A stretch of 64,000 nt of DNA, from positions 806,001 to 870,000 of the forward strand of contig JACJYO010000003.1 in NCBI GenBank assembly GCA_020636075.1. Direction: 5' to 3'. This stretch comes from Lewinellaceae bacterium (GTDB lineage: Bacteria > Bacteroidota > Bacteroidia > Chitinophagales > Saprospiraceae). The translations under genes and the position numbers were made by a program. This document shows positions 8,937-18,257 of this stretch, piece by piece (position 1 is the stretch's first letter; the number at the start of each line of letters is the position of its first letter). The notes under the pieces were generated by a model. It was not told where the DNA came from and searched no databases. It worked only from the letters and a program-made list of their open reading frames with translations.

Positions 8937-10178
8937 ATGAAACAAACCGGACTGTTTTTTCTGCTCCTTCCTTTTTTTCTTTTTCCTGAAAATACAACTG
9001 CCCAATCCAATATTTCGGAAACTAACCTGAAAACTGATGTCACTTACCTGGCATCTGATAAACTACAGGGGCGTGGTACTGCCACCAAAGGCGAACGTAA
9101 AGCAGCCAATTATCTGGCCAAACAATTCAAAAAAGCCGGCCTGAAGCCCATGGGCTCCGATGGGAGCTATTTTCACAATTTCAGTTTTAAAAAATCCAGC
9201 GATCCGCACGGCAATATTGCTCCCGATGCGCCGACGATCAAAAGCCGGAATGTGGCAGCCTACCTGGACAATGGGGCGCCTTACACCATCGTAATTGGTG
9301 CGCACTACGATCACCTGGGTATGGGTAAGGATCATAATTCACTGGATACCAACCCGGTCGGTAAAATCCACAATGGTGCCGACGACAATGCCTCGGGCAC
9401 TTCCGGCGTGCTCGAATTGGCCCGCTATTTTGCCCAAAACGGCGTTAAGGAACAGCACAATTTCCTGTTCCTCTGTTTTTCCGGAGAAGAATTGGGATTG
9501 GTGGGTTCTAAAAAATTTACCGAATCGCCGACAATCGACCTGACCAAGGTTAGTTTCATGCTTAACATGGATATGATCGGTCGGCTCAGTGATGACAAAG
9601 GGCTGGTTGTCGGCGGTGTTGGTACCGCTCCGAATTTTGTACCGTTGATCAATTCCTTAAAAACGGACCTGAAAATCAAACAAGACAGCGCCGGTGTAGG
9701 CCCAAGCGACCATACGTCCTTTTACCTGAAAAATATCCCCGTTTTGTTTTTCTTCACTGGCCAACATTCGGATTACCACAAACCCAGCGACGACGCTGAA
9801 AAAGTAAATTTCGCTGGCGAGCGTGCCATCCTGGAATACGCCGTACAACTGATTGGGGCGCTGGACAAAGAGCCAAAACTAAATTTCCAGGAAACGAAGA
9901 CCAAAAAGGAGGATACCCCGCGGTTTAAAGTTACCCTGGGCATTATGCCCGATTACACTTACGATGGCGAAGGCGTGCATGTAGATGGCGTGATTGACGA
10001 CAGGCCGGCCTCAAAAGCGGGCATGCAGCGCGGCGATGTGATCGTCAAAATGGGCGACATCGAAGTGCATGACCTGCAGGATTACATGAAGGCGCTTTCC
10101 CAATTCGAAAAGGGAAATACCACCAAGGTCAAAGTAATGCGTAGCGGCAGCTCGAAGGAAATGGAGGTTACCTTTTAA
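8937..10178 (+). CDS. Secreted M28-family zinc aminopeptidase with C-terminal PDZ domain
   Basis: 413-aa exported peptidase. The signal peptide is residues 1-23 (hydrophobic run FFLLLPFFLF). The two-zinc M28 core shows GAHYDHLG (His ligand), HNGADDNASG (bridging Asp), SGEELGLVG (catalytic and ligand Glu), NMDMIGR (Asp) and the final His in the DYHKPSDD segment. A PDZ-like domain fills about residues 330-410 (RPASKAGMQRGDVIVKMGD). Homologs act as periplasmic or secreted aminopeptidases. ATG 8937 is chosen because it starts the signal peptide; a TTG start eight codons earlier would overlap the promoter box. Confidence 0.93.
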   Translation: MKQTGLFFLLLPFFLFPENTTAQSNISETNLKTDVTYLASDKLQGRGTATKGERKAANYLAKQFKKAGLKPMGSDGSYFHNFSFKKSSDPHGNIAPDAPTIKSRNVAAYLDNGAPYTIVIGAHYDHLGMGKDHNSLDTNPVGKIHNGADDNASGTSGVLELARYFAQNGVKEQHNFLFLCFSGEELGLVGSKKFTESPTIDLTKVSFMLNMDMIGRLSDDKGLVVGGVGTAPNFVPLINSLKTDLKIKQDSAGVGPSDHTSFYLKNIPVLFFFTGQHSDYHKPSDDAEKVNFAGERAILEYAVQLIGALDKEPKLNFQETKTKKEDTPRFKVTLGIMPDYTYDGEGVHVDGVIDDRPASKAGMQRGDVIVKMGDIEVHDLQDYMKALSQFEKGNTTKVKVMRSGSSKEMEVTF

Positions 10179-10250
10179 TTTTTGAGAAAACGGATATTCG
10201 CTCGCAATTCCTATTCCCATAAATTTTTCCTTTTTTCACAGCCAAACGAT

Positions 10251-10258
10251 TACCTTTG
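10251..10258 (+). promoter_or_regulatory. Candidate -7 box for the PpiD-like gene
   Basis: TACCTTTG followed by CG, 67 bases before the ATG at 10326, with a T-run about 17 bases further upstream in the -33 position. Confidence 0.55.
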
Positions 10259-10325
10259 CGGTTGCTTTTTTCAAAGCGATTTTTATTGGCATTTAAAAAC
10301 TTGATATTCAAACAATTATAGCACA

Positions 10326-12440
10326 ATGGCTTTAATCGGAACGATTCGTAAAAACGGTTGGATTCTTATCGTGTCCATGACACTGGCGTTGGGGGGCTTT
10401 ATCCTGATGGACATTGTTACGAACGCGCAGCGCTATTCGGCAGGTGATGTAAATTCAATGGGTGTTGTAAACGGACAGCAGATCAAACGCGATGAGTTTG
10501 ATAATTATGAAAAACTGATCTACACCAATACACAAGGAAATACTTACCAGATCCGTCAGCAGATTTGGAACTATTTCGTTGAGAAAGCACTGGTTGAGAA
10601 TGAGGCGGAAGAACTGGGCCTCGGCGTTAGTAAAGAGGAACTGATCGACCTCGAGTTTGGGAACAACCTTAGCCCGGTGATCGCCGAGCGTTTTAAAGGC
10701 CAGGATGGCCAGCCCAACCGGGCTACACTTTCCAGCATTAAAGCTGCTATTGACCAGGGATCGTTTACCGACCCGGTGAATGTGGCTTACTGGAGTGTTC
10801 AGGAAAAAGAGGTGAAGAAAGCCCGTTTGCAGGAAAAAATTACCAATATGGTTGTCAAGGGGATTTATACCCCAACCTGGCAGGCCGAAATGACCTTCCG
10901 TGAAAATAACGAACGCATCGACTTCAACTACGTGCGTATCCCGTATGATAAAATTCCGGAAAGCGATGTCAAGGTAACTGATGCCGATTATGAGGCATAT
11001 CTTGAATTGAACCCGCACCTGTACGACCAGGAAGAAGAAACCCGCCTGATCAGCTATGCAACATTCGATGTGTTGCCTACGGCAGCTGACAGTGCAGCCA
11101 CGAAGGTTGCTGTGGGACGCATGCTGGAAGGATTGCGCGAGGCACCCAATGACTCGGCATATGTAGTTTCCAACAACGGCAATGTGGATAATGCGTTCCG
11201 CAAAAAAGACGCTTTGCCTGCAATTATTGCCGATTCTATGATGAATTTGCCGATCGGCTCAATTGTCGGTCCGTACGAAGATCAGGGCGCCTGGCAAATT
11301 GCCAAAATCATGGGTCGTAAGGTGATTCCGGATTCGGTTAAAGCCCGGCACATCCTGTTGCGGGATGCCAGTCCGGCGAATGAACAACGCATCGACAGCC
11401 TTATGGCACTCCTCAATGCCGGAACGGTTTCTTTCGACACGCTCGCAATTCAAAACAGCGCAGACCAGGGCTCCGCAGTAAAAGGTGGCGATCTTGGTTA
11501 TTTTGGTGAAGGCGCTATGGTCCCTGAATTTAATGCGGTATGTTTTTATGAAGCCGAGCAAGGCAAGTACTATAAAGTGGCTACCCAGTTTGGCTGGCAC
11601 CTGATCCAGGTGACAGGTAAGAAATTCATCAAAAATGAAGTTGGTGCGCGTGTCGCATACCTGGGCCAGCGTATTGAACCAAGCACGGAAACACAACAAA
11701 CCGTGAAAGATAAAGCGCTGGCGATTGTGCAACAAGCCAAAACACTGACTGCTCTGCAGGACCAGGCAGGCAAACTCAATATTCCGGTTCAGACCAGTCC
11801 TGCACTAAAAGCGAGTGATTTTTCTCTCGGCTCTTTGGGCACCGGCGAAGATGCCCGCGAAGTTGTTCGTTGGGCTTTTGACAAAGACACCAAAGTAGAT
11901 GCGGTGGGTCAGGAAGTCTTTTCATTCCGTGATCCAAGCGGCGGATACTTCGATAGCAAATATGTGGTGGCAGCCCTGAAAAGTATTGTTCCTAAAGGCC
12001 CGGCCACAGTTGCTTCACTCAAAGCCAATCCGACTGCAGATCAAGCCGTGAAAAACCGCAAAAAGGCGGCGATCATCAAAGAGAAACTGAAAAATGCCAA
12101 AGATCTGAACGCTCTGGCCAGCCAGTGGGAAACACAGGTTGACACCGCCAAAGCAGTTTCAATCCTCCAGGCTTACGTACCGAATGGCGGCGCCGAACCC
12201 GCTGTGGTTGGTACGGCATTTTCACTGGAACAAGGTGCTGTAAGCGCACCCGTAGCCGGGGTGGCTGGCGTGTATGTCCTTCAGCGTACTTCCGGAAAAC
12301 CGGAACTCAATATGCCGCCCGATCTGACACTTTTCCGCCGTCAGGTAACGTCGGCAGCAACCTCCAGCATTCGGATGAACCTGCTGAATACCTGGAGAAC
12401 CCAGGTTGAACTGGAAGATCACAGAAGCCGTTTCTTCTAA
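10326..12440 (+). CDS. ppiD: PpiD-like peptidyl-prolyl isomerase (SurA_N / parvulin)
   Basis: 704-aa inner-membrane foldase facing the periplasm. A single transmembrane segment (about residues 12-30, ILIVSMTLALGGFILMDIV) is followed by a SurA_N-type chaperone region (about 40-190) and a parvulin domain around residues 338-440 (ARHILLRDAS, GGDLGYFGEG, GWHLIQVTG). The C-terminal 250 residues form a second parvulin-like or chaperone region with weaker motifs. PpiD-type proteins help fold newly exported envelope proteins, which fits a genome rich in T9SS cargo and TonB receptors. The gene is monocistronic, with its own promoter box and a strong terminator. Confidence 0.92.
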   Translation: MALIGTIRKNGWILIVSMTLALGGFILMDIVTNAQRYSAGDVNSMGVVNGQQIKRDEFDNYEKLIYTNTQGNTYQIRQQIWNYFVEKALVENEAEELGLGVSKEELIDLEFGNNLSPVIAERFKGQDGQPNRATLSSIKAAIDQGSFTDPVNVAYWSVQEKEVKKARLQEKITNMVVKGIYTPTWQAEMTFRENNERIDFNYVRIPYDKIPESDVKVTDADYEAYLELNPHLYDQEEETRLISYATFDVLPTAADSAATKVAVGRMLEGLREAPNDSAYVVSNNGNVDNAFRKKDALPAIIADSMMNLPIGSIVGPYEDQGAWQIAKIMGRKVIPDSVKARHILLRDASPANEQRIDSLMALLNAGTVSFDTLAIQNSADQGSAVKGGDLGYFGEGAMVPEFNAVCFYEAEQGKYYKVATQFGWHLIQVTGKKFIKNEVGARVAYLGQRIEPSTETQQTVKDKALAIVQQAKTLTALQDQAGKLNIPVQTSPALKASDFSLGSLGTGEDAREVVRWAFDKDTKVDAVGQEVFSFRDPSGGYFDSKYVVAALKSIVPKGPATVASLKANPTADQAVKNRKKAAIIKEKLKNAKDLNALASQWETQVDTAKAVSILQAYVPNGGAEPAVVGTAFSLEQGAVSAPVAGVAGVYVLQRTSGKPELNMPPDLTLFRRQVTSAATSSIRMNLLNTWRTQVELEDHRSRFF

Positions 12441-12469
12441 TAATTTGATCCGGTTTTTAAGTATTTAAA

Positions 12470-12512
12470 ACAAAAGCCGCTGCATAGGAAATGCAGCGGC
12501 TTTTGTTTTTTA
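12470..12512. terminator. Bidirectional intrinsic terminator between ppiD and the aldehyde dehydrogenase
   Basis: A 14-bp perfect stem AAAAGCCGCTGCAT / ATGCAGCGGCTTTT with a 5-base loop, flanked by A-rich and T-rich tracts on opposite sides. It serves both convergent genes. Confidence 0.92.
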
Positions 12513-12533
12513 TCGGCGGGAAATATCTTGGCT

Positions 12534-13970
12534 TTAGAGCCAACGGCTGATCCAATTCAGCGCCAGATTCATCAATCGTGAACCGTAAGGCGGCAGAAAA
12601 ATATTTGTGGTTGGGTACGGACTGTGCTGCCGGGCAATACCACGTGCATTGCTGAATTCGCGAAAACCACTTTCGCCGTGGTACTTACCGATCCCGCTGC
12701 CATTGTGCCCACCGAAAGGCAATTCCGGATTGAAAAATTGCAGCGCACATTCATTGACACAAACGCCGCCGCCTCGGGTTTCCCGAATAACCGTCCGGAT
12801 ATGTTGTTCGCGCCGACTGAATATGTAAAATGCCAGCGGTTTGTCGCCGGAATTGATGTATGCAATAGCTTCCTCTAGGTTCTGATATCGCCGGACCGGT
12901 AGCAGCAACCCAAAAATTTCGTGCTTCCAGATCGCTGCATCTCCCGGGATGTCCGTTAATACGGCAGGATCGATAAACCGCGTTTCCCGGTCATTAGTGC
13001 CGCCAAATGCAAGTTTGGCGCCGCGTTCCAGTGCGTCTTCGAGCAGCCCCTTGACAAATTGAAATTGCCGGTCGTGGATGGCCCTGCTCAGGTCGGGCGT
13101 TTGCTGGCGGGCCTCCGGGCTTTCGCCATAAAATTTTTTAATCCAAAATGCCAGTCGTTCCACCAAAGCATCGTGTACCGATTCGTGCACCAAAATGTAG
13201 TCGGGAGCAATGCAGGTTTGTCCGCCGTTCAGGCATTTGATCCAGGCAATTCTGGACGCTGCCCGGTCCAAATCGGCAGTTTCATCAACCACTACGGGGC
13301 TTTTTCCACCCAATTCCAGCGTCACGGAGGTGAGATGCCGGGCTGCTGCTGTCATCACAATTTTGCCAACGGCGGTACTGCCGGTAAAAAAGATATGGTT
13401 AAACGGCAATTCCAGCAACTGCTGGCCGACCTCCACGTCTCCTTCAATGACGGCTACTTCTTCTTCCGGGAAGCATTCGGCAATGATTGTTCGAAGCACA
13501 GCCGCACTATGTGGAGCGTGTTCCGAGGGCTTAACAATGACGCAATTGCCGGCTGCTACGGCCGCCACCAGCGGGATCAGATTCAAATTAAAGGGGAAAT
13601 TCCAGGGGCCCATGATCAGGCAAACTCCTTTGGGCTCCTGAACTACCCTGGCGGAGGAACCCAACAAGGGTAGACGAACCTGTACCCGGCGCGGGCGCAT
13701 CCAGGATTGCAGGTGCCGGATGGTGTACCGGATCTCACTGTTCACCGTGATCACCTCCGAGATATCCACTTCGTGCAGTGGTTTTCTAAAATCGGCGGCC
13801 ATGGCGTCCTGCATTGCAGCGCGGTGGCGTAATACCGCAGCATGCAGTTGGCGCAATTTTTCGATGCGCATCCGGGCAGTCGTCCGGGCCAGCGTAAACT
13901 GGTGTACTTGCTGACGTTTAAAAACAGCGGAAATATTGACCGGGGTCATCGTTTGGCCGTTAGATGTCAT
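12534..13970 (-). CDS. Aldehyde dehydrogenase, class 3-like
   Basis: 478-aa NAD(P)-dependent aldehyde dehydrogenase. The cofactor-binding loop GPWNFPFNL is near residue 121, the glycine-rich FFTGSTAVGK near 195, the catalytic Glu lies in TLELGGKSP (about 217), and the nucleophile Cys in NGGQTCIAPDY (about 251). A hydrophobic C-terminus (LMNLALNWISRWL) resembles the membrane-associating tail of fatty aldehyde dehydrogenases (ALDH3 type), so oxidation of medium or long-chain aldehydes is likely. The start could be the ATG at 13970 or the internal Met 7 codons later. It shares a terminator with ppiD. Confidence 0.92.
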   Translation of the reverse strand: MTSNGQTMTPVNISAVFKRQQVHQFTLARTTARMRIEKLRQLHAAVLRHRAAMQDAMAADFRKPLHEVDISEVITVNSEIRYTIRHLQSWMRPRRVQVRLPLLGSSARVVQEPKGVCLIMGPWNFPFNLNLIPLVAAVAAGNCVIVKPSEHAPHSAAVLRTIIAECFPEEEVAVIEGDVEVGQQLLELPFNHIFFTGSTAVGKIVMTAAARHLTSVTLELGGKSPVVVDETADLDRAASRIAWIKCLNGGQTCIAPDYILVHESVHDALVERLAFWIKKFYGESPEARQQTPDLSRAIHDRQFQFVKGLLEDALERGAKLAFGGTNDRETRFIDPAVLTDIPGDAAIWKHEIFGLLLPVRRYQNLEEAIAYINSGDKPLAFYIFSRREQHIRTVIRETRGGGVCVNECALQFFNPELPFGGHNGSGIGKYHGESGFREFSNARGIARQHSPYPTTNIFLPPYGSRLMNLALNWISRWL

Positions 13971-14276
13971 GTAGGTTACGAACGTGTTTTATTCATGTTA
14001 AATGTCCGGGACGGACAAGTTTTTCCCCCTCAGGAATTGCACAATATACGCTATCCGAACGTTACTGATTCGGGAGTTAATGTTGTCCGTTTCCCGCCAA
14101 AAAATACCAGACTGAGTCGCTTATCGAACGTTTAATAAAATTTGAAGTTTAAATTTGCACAGGCCGGGCATAAACTGTAAAATTGACATTTCAAAAAAAG
14201 ATATTACGGTAACCCGAAATATTCCGAATAATTGCCAAGTAATGACCAATTTACTCACCATTAAATTTTAGTGCGT
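13971..14276. other. Divergent intergenic region between the aldehyde dehydrogenase and HPF genes
   Basis: 306 bases with no supportable gene. A TAAATTTG box at 14150-14157, followed by CAC, is the likely promoter element for the ribosome hibernation factor and would give a leader of about 115 bases. Nothing else stands out. Confidence 0.4.
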
Positions 14277-14615
14277 ATGAACATTAGTGTGAAATCCGTG
14301 CATTTCCACGCCGATACCAAATTGGTGAACCACGTGGAGAAGAAGTTGAGCCGTTTAGGCAGGGTGTTTGACCGGATTGTAGATGTGGAAGTACACCTAA
14401 AGCTTCAGGAAACCGGAGGAAAGTTTCAGGATAAAATCGCCGAAATTCGCATGCATGTGCCAGGCGGATGGTTGATGGACAAAAAGACGGGCAAAACGTT
14501 TGAGTCTGCGATTAATGCTTCCACAGAAACACTCCGGCGCCAACTGACACGGTACAAGGAAAAACTGTATGGTTTTACCAATGAGAAAATGACGGACGAA
14601 GGTCCAAGCGCTTAA
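14277..14615 (+). CDS. hpf: Ribosome hibernation-promoting factor (short HPF/RaiA family)
   Basis: 112-aa protein of the S30AE family that binds the 30S decoding centre in stationary phase and idles ribosomes. It opens with a beta strand and the SVHFHADTKL turn, then the basic helix VEKKLSRLGRVFDRI; later a second helix SINASTETLRRQLTRYKEKL (written here with one residue differing: the gene reads SAINASTETL). There is no long C-terminal dimerisation domain, so it is the short type. I chose the ATG at 14277; a GTG two codons earlier is also in frame. A terminator follows. Confidence 0.93.
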   Translation: MNISVKSVHFHADTKLVNHVEKKLSRLGRVFDRIVDVEVHLKLQETGGKFQDKIAEIRMHVPGGWLMDKKTGKTFESAINASTETLRRQLTRYKEKLYGFTNEKMTDEGPSA

Positions 14616-14641
14616 AATTTTTGAACATACCATTTTTACTA

Positions 14642-14676
14642 CCCGGGCAGCCCATCCGCTGTGCCGGGTTTTTTTG
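14642..14676 (+). terminator. Intrinsic terminator after hpf
   Basis: Stem CCCGGGCAG / CTGTGCCGGG (one bulge) with a 7-base loop, followed by seven T. Confidence 0.82.
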
Positions 14677-14752
14677 GCCCTTTTAAAGCGACAGCCTTGT
14701 GCTCCGGTGATGCCCGATTCAATCTTCCGAACAAGAACCCGTACAATTCTGT

Positions 14753-14760
14753 TAACTTTG
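14753..14760 (+). promoter_or_regulatory. Candidate -7 box of the metal-uptake locus
   Basis: TAACTTTG matches TAnnTTTG and lies 20 bases before the TTG start of the small His/Cys-rich gene, making a short leader. No Zur- or Fur-like palindrome was recognised. Confidence 0.45.
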
Positions 14761-14780
14761 TCGCGCACTAACCGGTACAA

Positions 14781-15152
14781 TTGAGACTTCAGCAAAAACA
14801 TACGCGGTTTACTACGGCCTTGCTGGGCTTCTTCTTTTTAGCATCCATGATGCTGAAAACAGGACATTTGCTGATGTTGGAACACGTACATCATCATGTC
14901 CCGGTTTGCGCCTCCGAACAAAATAATCACGTAACACACCTGCACGACGAACGCTATACCCCGGATACCTGTTCGATCTGTGCATTTCTGTTTGCAATAC
15001 CCGAATTGCCCCCACTATCCAGGCAATTTTATACGCCACATCCTCATTTTGACCGTAAGCCTTCCGGCGTATTTGCACATTACCCCTGTGCTACGGTAAA
15101 AGCAATTTATTTGCGGGGCCCGCCTGCATGGTGTCCGATTGCACACTGCTGA
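14781..15152 (+). CDS. Small His/Cys-rich membrane or exported protein
   Basis: 123-aa protein with one N-terminal hydrophobic segment (about residues 12-33) followed by a stretch dense in His and Cys: HVHHHVPVC, HVTHLHDE and DTCSICAF. This layout, a small His/Cys-rich protein directly before a TonB receptor, is common in Bacteroidota metal loci and suggests metal binding in the periplasm. The start is TTG at 14781, which keeps the whole hydrophobic segment; the first ATG (14847) would cut it. I do not recognise a named family. The TonB receptor gene follows 84 bases downstream. Confidence 0.6.
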   Translation: MRLQQKHTRFTTALLGFFFLASMMLKTGHLLMLEHVHHHVPVCASEQNNHVTHLHDERYTPDTCSICAFLFAIPELPPLSRQFYTPHPHFDRKPSGVFAHYPCATVKAIYLRGPPAWCPIAHC

Positions 15153-15236
15153 TTGCTTCAGGCAAACCGTTTGACCAAGCTGCCAAGCGGAGCAGTGTTG
15201 AACACACACCATTTTTTCAAGTAAACAGTACAAAAA

Positions 15237-17621
15237 ATGAATGCTGGCAAAGCCCGCCTGCTTGGCGCTTTCTGGCTTACGTTTTCGGCATTTTATCTGC
15301 CGGCGCAAGATTGTCATATTGCCTTGCGCGGCAAAATCATGGAAGCCGAAACCCGCGAGCCATTGGCCTACGCAACAATTATCGTTGAAGGCGCCAACCG
15401 GGGAACAGTGTCTGATGAAAATGGCACATTTACGATCCCTGATCTTTGCGAAGGGACCACTTATACGATCTCCGTCAACCATGTGGAATGCGACCATGAA
15501 ACCCGCGTGATACGCCTGACGGAAAATGTTGAACTCGAATTTTATCTGTCGCACCACGTACTGAACGAAGTGCTGGTGTCGGAAAAAGCAATAGCCCCCA
15601 CGGCCGTACAGGCCTCTGCCTCGGTAGACGGCGCCGAATTGGCAGCCGCCCAGGGCATTGGCCTTGGAGAAACCCTCAAACGCCTACCTGGTGTGACTAC
15701 GCTGAATACCGGCGCTACCATTGCAAAACCGGTCATCCAGGGCCTGCACTCCAACCGTGTGGCGATCATCGCCAACAACGTCGCGCTGCAAAGCCAGCAA
15801 TGGGGGGCAGAACACGCCCCTGAAATTGATCCGTTTGCTGCGCAAAAAATTTCAGTACTGAAGGGTGCGGCGGGCGTGCGCTATGGCGTGGGCGCCATGG
15901 CCGGTGCGGTGGTGCTGGAACCGGAGCCCCTGCGTGAAAAGGAAGGCCTGGGCGGCTGGCTCAGTCTTGGCGCTTTTTCAAATGGACGGTCCGGAGTGGC
16001 TTCCGGTGCTGTCGACTGGCATTTGCCGGAACGGACGCTTGCCATTCGGTTGCAGGGCACTATCAAGCGGAGTGGCAACCTGCGCACGCCGGATTACTGG
16101 ATGGAAAACACCGGTGCCGCCGAGCACAACCTTTCGGCACTGGCTAACTGGCAAAGCGGCCGTTGGAAACACGAAGCCGGCGCTTCTTTTTTTAGTCAAA
16201 AAATCGGCGTGTTGCGCGCAGCGCACATCGGCAACCTCACCGACCTGCAGCTGGCCATTGAAAGCCCGGTGCCGCTAAACAACGAAGATGCGTTTCGCTA
16301 CGGCATTGAGCGACCGCAACAACAGGTGGAGCATTACCTGGCGCGGTATAAATCCATCCTGCGCCTGTCGGAGAAATGGAAGTTTTCCGGTCAGTATGCT
16401 TTCCAGTTTAACAACCGGCGCGAGTACGATGTGGTGCGCCAAAGTAGCAGCACAGCCGACAAAGCCCAGTTGTCGTTCAAACTCTGGACCAACAGCCTCG
16501 ACCTGGCCTTGGAGCATTTCCCCATCCGGCACTGGGAGGGAGGTATTGGTATCCAGGGTATTCAGCAGTTGAATTACGTGGGGAAAGGCGGGTTGATCCC
16601 GGATTATCAAACTTTTGGTGGATCTGTTTGGATCCTGGAGCGTTGGCGCCGGTATCCGCATCCCTGGGAATACGAAATCGGGGTCCGATATGATTACCGC
16701 CAAACCCAGGCCACTACCTCCGGTAGTTTGAATAATGTGGATACTTTGGTTCATTTTGGCAATGTTTCAGGCACTGGCGGTATCATTTACAATTTCTCCA
16801 GAAAATTCAGCGCACGGCTCAACAGCGGTCTCGCCTGGCGTCCACCCCATGTCAACGAACTATTCGCCCGGGGTGTACACCACGGCGCCGCCACTTATGA
16901 GGAGGGCCGGTCCGACCTGAAACCGGAAAGCGCCTGGAACAGCAATTTTACCCTCGAGTATCAGCACGATGCGCTTGCACTGAGCCTGAGCCTGTACCGG
17001 AATCAGGTGCAAAACTTTATTTACCTCGATCCGCAGCGCAGTTTTGTGCTGAGCTCCCGGGGGGCCTTTCCCGCCTATTTTTATACACAAGATGATGCTG
17101 TGTTGAAAGGTCTCGATATGTCGGCGACGGTTCCGCTTACTTGGGGCCTCGCGTTGGAAGGGCGCATTTCTCTCCTGCGCGGCTATCGCTTGGCGCGCGA
17201 TTCGGGGGAGAGTACCCGCCATCGGGACTGGTTACCGCTCATGCCTGCCGATCGTTACCAATACGGTCTGCGCTGGGCGGTACCCGGTAAACAGCATTCG
17301 GCAAATGGCAGCGGTACTTTTGTCCAACTCATGGCTACCACGACACTTCGGCAAAGCCGGATACCGGAGGAAGGTTTACTGTTGGATGCGCCGGCAGCAT
17401 TTACGGTGCTGAGCTTGGATGCAGGATATACGTTGTCGCTGGCACATCCTGCTACTGAAAACCCGGGGGAAGGCGATTCGGGTGCTGCGCAAGCCCTGGA
17501 GTTTGGCTTAACGATTCAAAACCTGGGAAACATTCGTTACCGGGAATACCTGAACTTTTTCCGGTATTACACCGACGAGCCCGGCTTGAATATCGGGCTG
17601 CGCGCTCGTTGGCATTTTTAA
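15237..17621 (+). CDS. TonB-dependent outer-membrane receptor, probably for a metal
   Basis: 794-aa receptor. After a signal peptide (residues 1-23) comes a carboxypeptidase-regulatory-like beta sandwich (about 27-105), then the plug (about 130-235: LGETLKRLPGV, PVIQGLHSNRVAI, ISVLKGAAGVRYG) and a beta barrel ending in the C-terminal Phe (LRARWHF). The plug segment QSQQWGAEHAPEIDPFAA resembles the corresponding region of ZnuD-like zinc and copper receptors rather than siderophore or SusC receptors. With the His/Cys-rich protein before it and a lipoprotein 39 bases after it, zinc or copper import is the best guess. Energy would come from TonB-ExbBD encoded elsewhere. Confidence 0.9.
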   Translation: MNAGKARLLGAFWLTFSAFYLPAQDCHIALRGKIMEAETREPLAYATIIVEGANRGTVSDENGTFTIPDLCEGTTYTISVNHVECDHETRVIRLTENVELEFYLSHHVLNEVLVSEKAIAPTAVQASASVDGAELAAAQGIGLGETLKRLPGVTTLNTGATIAKPVIQGLHSNRVAIIANNVALQSQQWGAEHAPEIDPFAAQKISVLKGAAGVRYGVGAMAGAVVLEPEPLREKEGLGGWLSLGAFSNGRSGVASGAVDWHLPERTLAIRLQGTIKRSGNLRTPDYWMENTGAAEHNLSALANWQSGRWKHEAGASFFSQKIGVLRAAHIGNLTDLQLAIESPVPLNNEDAFRYGIERPQQQVEHYLARYKSILRLSEKWKFSGQYAFQFNNRREYDVVRQSSSTADKAQLSFKLWTNSLDLALEHFPIRHWEGGIGIQGIQQLNYVGKGGLIPDYQTFGGSVWILERWRRYPHPWEYEIGVRYDYRQTQATTSGSLNNVDTLVHFGNVSGTGGIIYNFSRKFSARLNSGLAWRPPHVNELFARGVHHGAATYEEGRSDLKPESAWNSNFTLEYQHDALALSLSLYRNQVQNFIYLDPQRSFVLSSRGAFPAYFYTQDDAVLKGLDMSATVPLTWGLALEGRISLLRGYRLARDSGESTRHRDWLPLMPADRYQYGLRWAVPGKQHSANGSGTFVQLMATTTLRQSRIPEEGLLLDAPAAFTVLSLDAGYTLSLAHPATENPGEGDSGAAQALEFGLTIQNLGNIRYREYLNFFRYYTDEPGLNIGLRARWHF

Positions 17622-17660
17622 TTCAAAATATAACCGTTCATTTCTCAAATTTTCAAAATC

Positions 17661-18200
17661 ATGCAAACAAACACATTGAAATTCAGCATGCTGGCCCTAT
17701 TAATGCTGGCCGGTGCGCTTACCTCCTGTAACAAGGACGAATCCACAGAGCAAGAGGTGATCACCACTGTGGTTGCTCACCTGGTGGCAGCCGATGGCAG
17801 TTTAGATCAAACCTTTGAATGGAACGATGCGGATGGTCCGGGCGGCAACGCTCCGACGATCGACAATATCCTGTTGGCTGCCAACAAGACTTACAACTGC
17901 ACCCTTGAGGTATATGATCGCTCCACGACGCCTGACCGGGACCTTACTGTGGAAATTGATGCGGAAAAAACGGCACACCTCTTCGTTTATACAGCCGACG
18001 GTGTGAATATCACGGTGTCTTCAAATGATACCGATGCGAATGGTAAACCCTACGATCGGGTAGGTATCTGGCAAACGGGGACTGCTTCGGTAGGTAGTAT
18101 GACGATAGTTTTGAAACACGAGCCCGATAAAAATGCGGCCAACCCGGCACAAACCGGGGATACGGATTTTGAAGTGGCTTTCCCGGTGCGGATTCAGTGA
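17661..18200 (+). CDS. Lipoprotein of the TonB metal locus
   Basis: 179-aa lipoprotein with a clear signal peptide and lipobox (LAGALTSC, Cys at about residue 23). The remainder is predicted beta-rich and acidic, with no motif I can name. It is probably an outer-membrane-associated partner of the upstream TonB receptor, as the genes are 39 bases apart and share a terminator. It has no T9SS sorting domain. Small lipoproteins of this kind follow metal-type TonB receptors in other Bacteroidota, but substrate binding is unproven. Confidence 0.75.
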   Translation: MQTNTLKFSMLALLMLAGALTSCNKDESTEQEVITTVVAHLVAADGSLDQTFEWNDADGPGGNAPTIDNILLAANKTYNCTLEVYDRSTTPDRDLTVEIDAEKTAHLFVYTADGVNITVSSNDTDANGKPYDRVGIWQTGTASVGSMTIVLKHEPDKNAANPAQTGDTDFEVAFPVRIQ

Positions 18201-18209
18201 TTTTAGGTT

Positions 18210-18246
18210 ACTCGTCCTACGACTCCAAGTCGTAGGACGAGTATTT
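18210..18246. terminator. Perfect 15-bp hairpin terminator
   Basis: ACTCGTCCTACGACT / AGTCGTAGGACGAGT with a 3-base loop CCA, then ATTTT. It lies between convergent genes and can serve both, though the T-run is short on either side. Confidence 0.8.
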
Positions 18247-18257
18247 TAACCCACCAT

